In this document: one piece after another, positions 13,758-13,930 of the stretch | Layout: each line of letters opens with the position of its first letter | How positions within the stretch are numbered: the stretch's first letter is position 1 | Source of the DNA: Hyphomicrobium_A sp039933175 | GTDB taxonomy: Bacteria > Pseudomonadota > Alphaproteobacteria > Rhizobiales > Hyphomicrobiaceae | Reading direction: 5' to 3' | DNA: 13,930 nt | Assembly: GCA_039933175.1 (NCBI GenBank) | Contig: JBDTOR010000057.1 | Coordinates: 1 to 13,930 of the forward strand | Notes under the pieces: model-generated | Told to the model about the DNA's origin: nothing | Seen by the model: only the letters and a program-made list of their open reading frames with translations | Databases searched by the model: none | Program-made: the position numbers and the translations under genes

Positions 13758-13930
13758 ATGACGCGACGCACCGTACGTCTGATCTGGGGTCTGACCGGCC
13801 TGTGCCTCATCGCCGGCGTGGCGGCGAGCGCCGCAATCTGGCTTGGCGCACCCGACCAGCCATGGCAGCGCGCCCTACAGGAGCTGTCGACGCTGCTCGA
13901 CGTCGTGGCGCTGCTCCTGTGGATGGGCAT
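13758..13930 (+). CDS. Small membrane protein, 5' end only
   Basis: 57 codons are visible from ATG 13758 to the right edge. The product opens MTRRTVRLIWGLTGLCLIAG with a positively charged start and a helix at about 8-29, then a short polar linker (APDQPWQRAL) and a second hydrophobic stretch (STLLDVVALLLWMG) entering the edge. It probably has two or more transmembrane segments. I do not recognise the family. It lies 63 bp after the DUF4166 gene on the same strand and may be the third member of the regulator-led operon. No strong Shine-Dalgarno is visible. The overlapping minus-strand frame has no coding character. Confidence 0.5.
   Translation, partial: MTRRTVRLIWGLTGLCLIAGVAASAAIWLGAPDQPWQRALQELSTLLDVVALLLWMG

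Noticed and set aside
13745..13930. A 61-codon minus-strand open frame at the right edge
   Set aside because: It is antisense to a plus-strand frame with a clear membrane-protein N-terminus and is rich in Arg/Ser, as antisense frames here usually are.
1..13930. CRISPR arrays, tRNA or rRNA genes, insertion sequences, attachment sites
   Set aside because: No regularly spaced repeats, cloverleaf-like segments, rRNA motifs, transposase signatures or long terminal inverted or direct repeats were seen on reading both strands.

Overview
The window is GC-rich chromosomal DNA from an alphaproteobacterium, most likely of the order Hyphomicrobiales. This rests on the ObgE, L21 and L27 sequences, the rplU-rpmA-acetyltransferase-obgE order, and the mix of CreD, DUF4166, GbsR-like and HdeD-type neighbours. 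The genus cannot be fixed from sequence alone. I saw no rRNA, tRNA, CRISPR array, transposase, integrase or phage gene. Base composition looks even throughout, so this reads as core or lineage-specific chromosome, not an island.

Layout, left to right. (1) Bases 1-4028, minus strand: the 5' end of a small membrane protein (HdeD-like), a phytoene-desaturase-like FAD oxidoreductase broken by a C9 tract, and a CHASE4-GGDEF-EAL protein whose GGDEF site is degenerate while its EAL site looks intact. A terminator-like hairpin with a T7 tail, pointing the other way, lies just upstream of that gene. (2) Bases 4235-6680, minus strand: the ribosome block. A good sigma-70 promoter and a structured leader precede rplU and rpmA, then an intrinsic terminator, then a GNAT acetyltransferase overlapping obgE by 4 bp. 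(3) Bases 6758-7069, plus strand: a cold-shock protein read divergently from rplU.

(4) Bases 7124-9644: two convergent units that almost touch. On the plus strand is a cysteine Ntn-hydrolase-like protein with a Gly-Cys-Thr self-processing-type site, reminiscent of acid ceramidase/NAAA and penicillin acyltransferase relatives. On the minus strand is an alpha-oxoamine synthase of the serine-palmitoyltransferase/polyketide-release type, preceded by an unrecognised 72-residue protein in the same transcription unit. Putting a lipid-type amino-ketone synthase next to a possible N-acyl amide hydrolase makes this the best candidate here for an undescribed pathway.

(5) Bases 9790-12141, minus strand: creD and a transglutaminase-like protein, separated by a 41-nt hairpin that is probably a terminator. 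(6) Bases 12361-13930, plus strand: a GbsR/MarR-type regulator whose promoter, start codon and an 18-bp perfect palindrome coincide (probably a leaderless, autoregulated mRNA), then a DUF4166 protein and the start of a small membrane protein that runs off the window.
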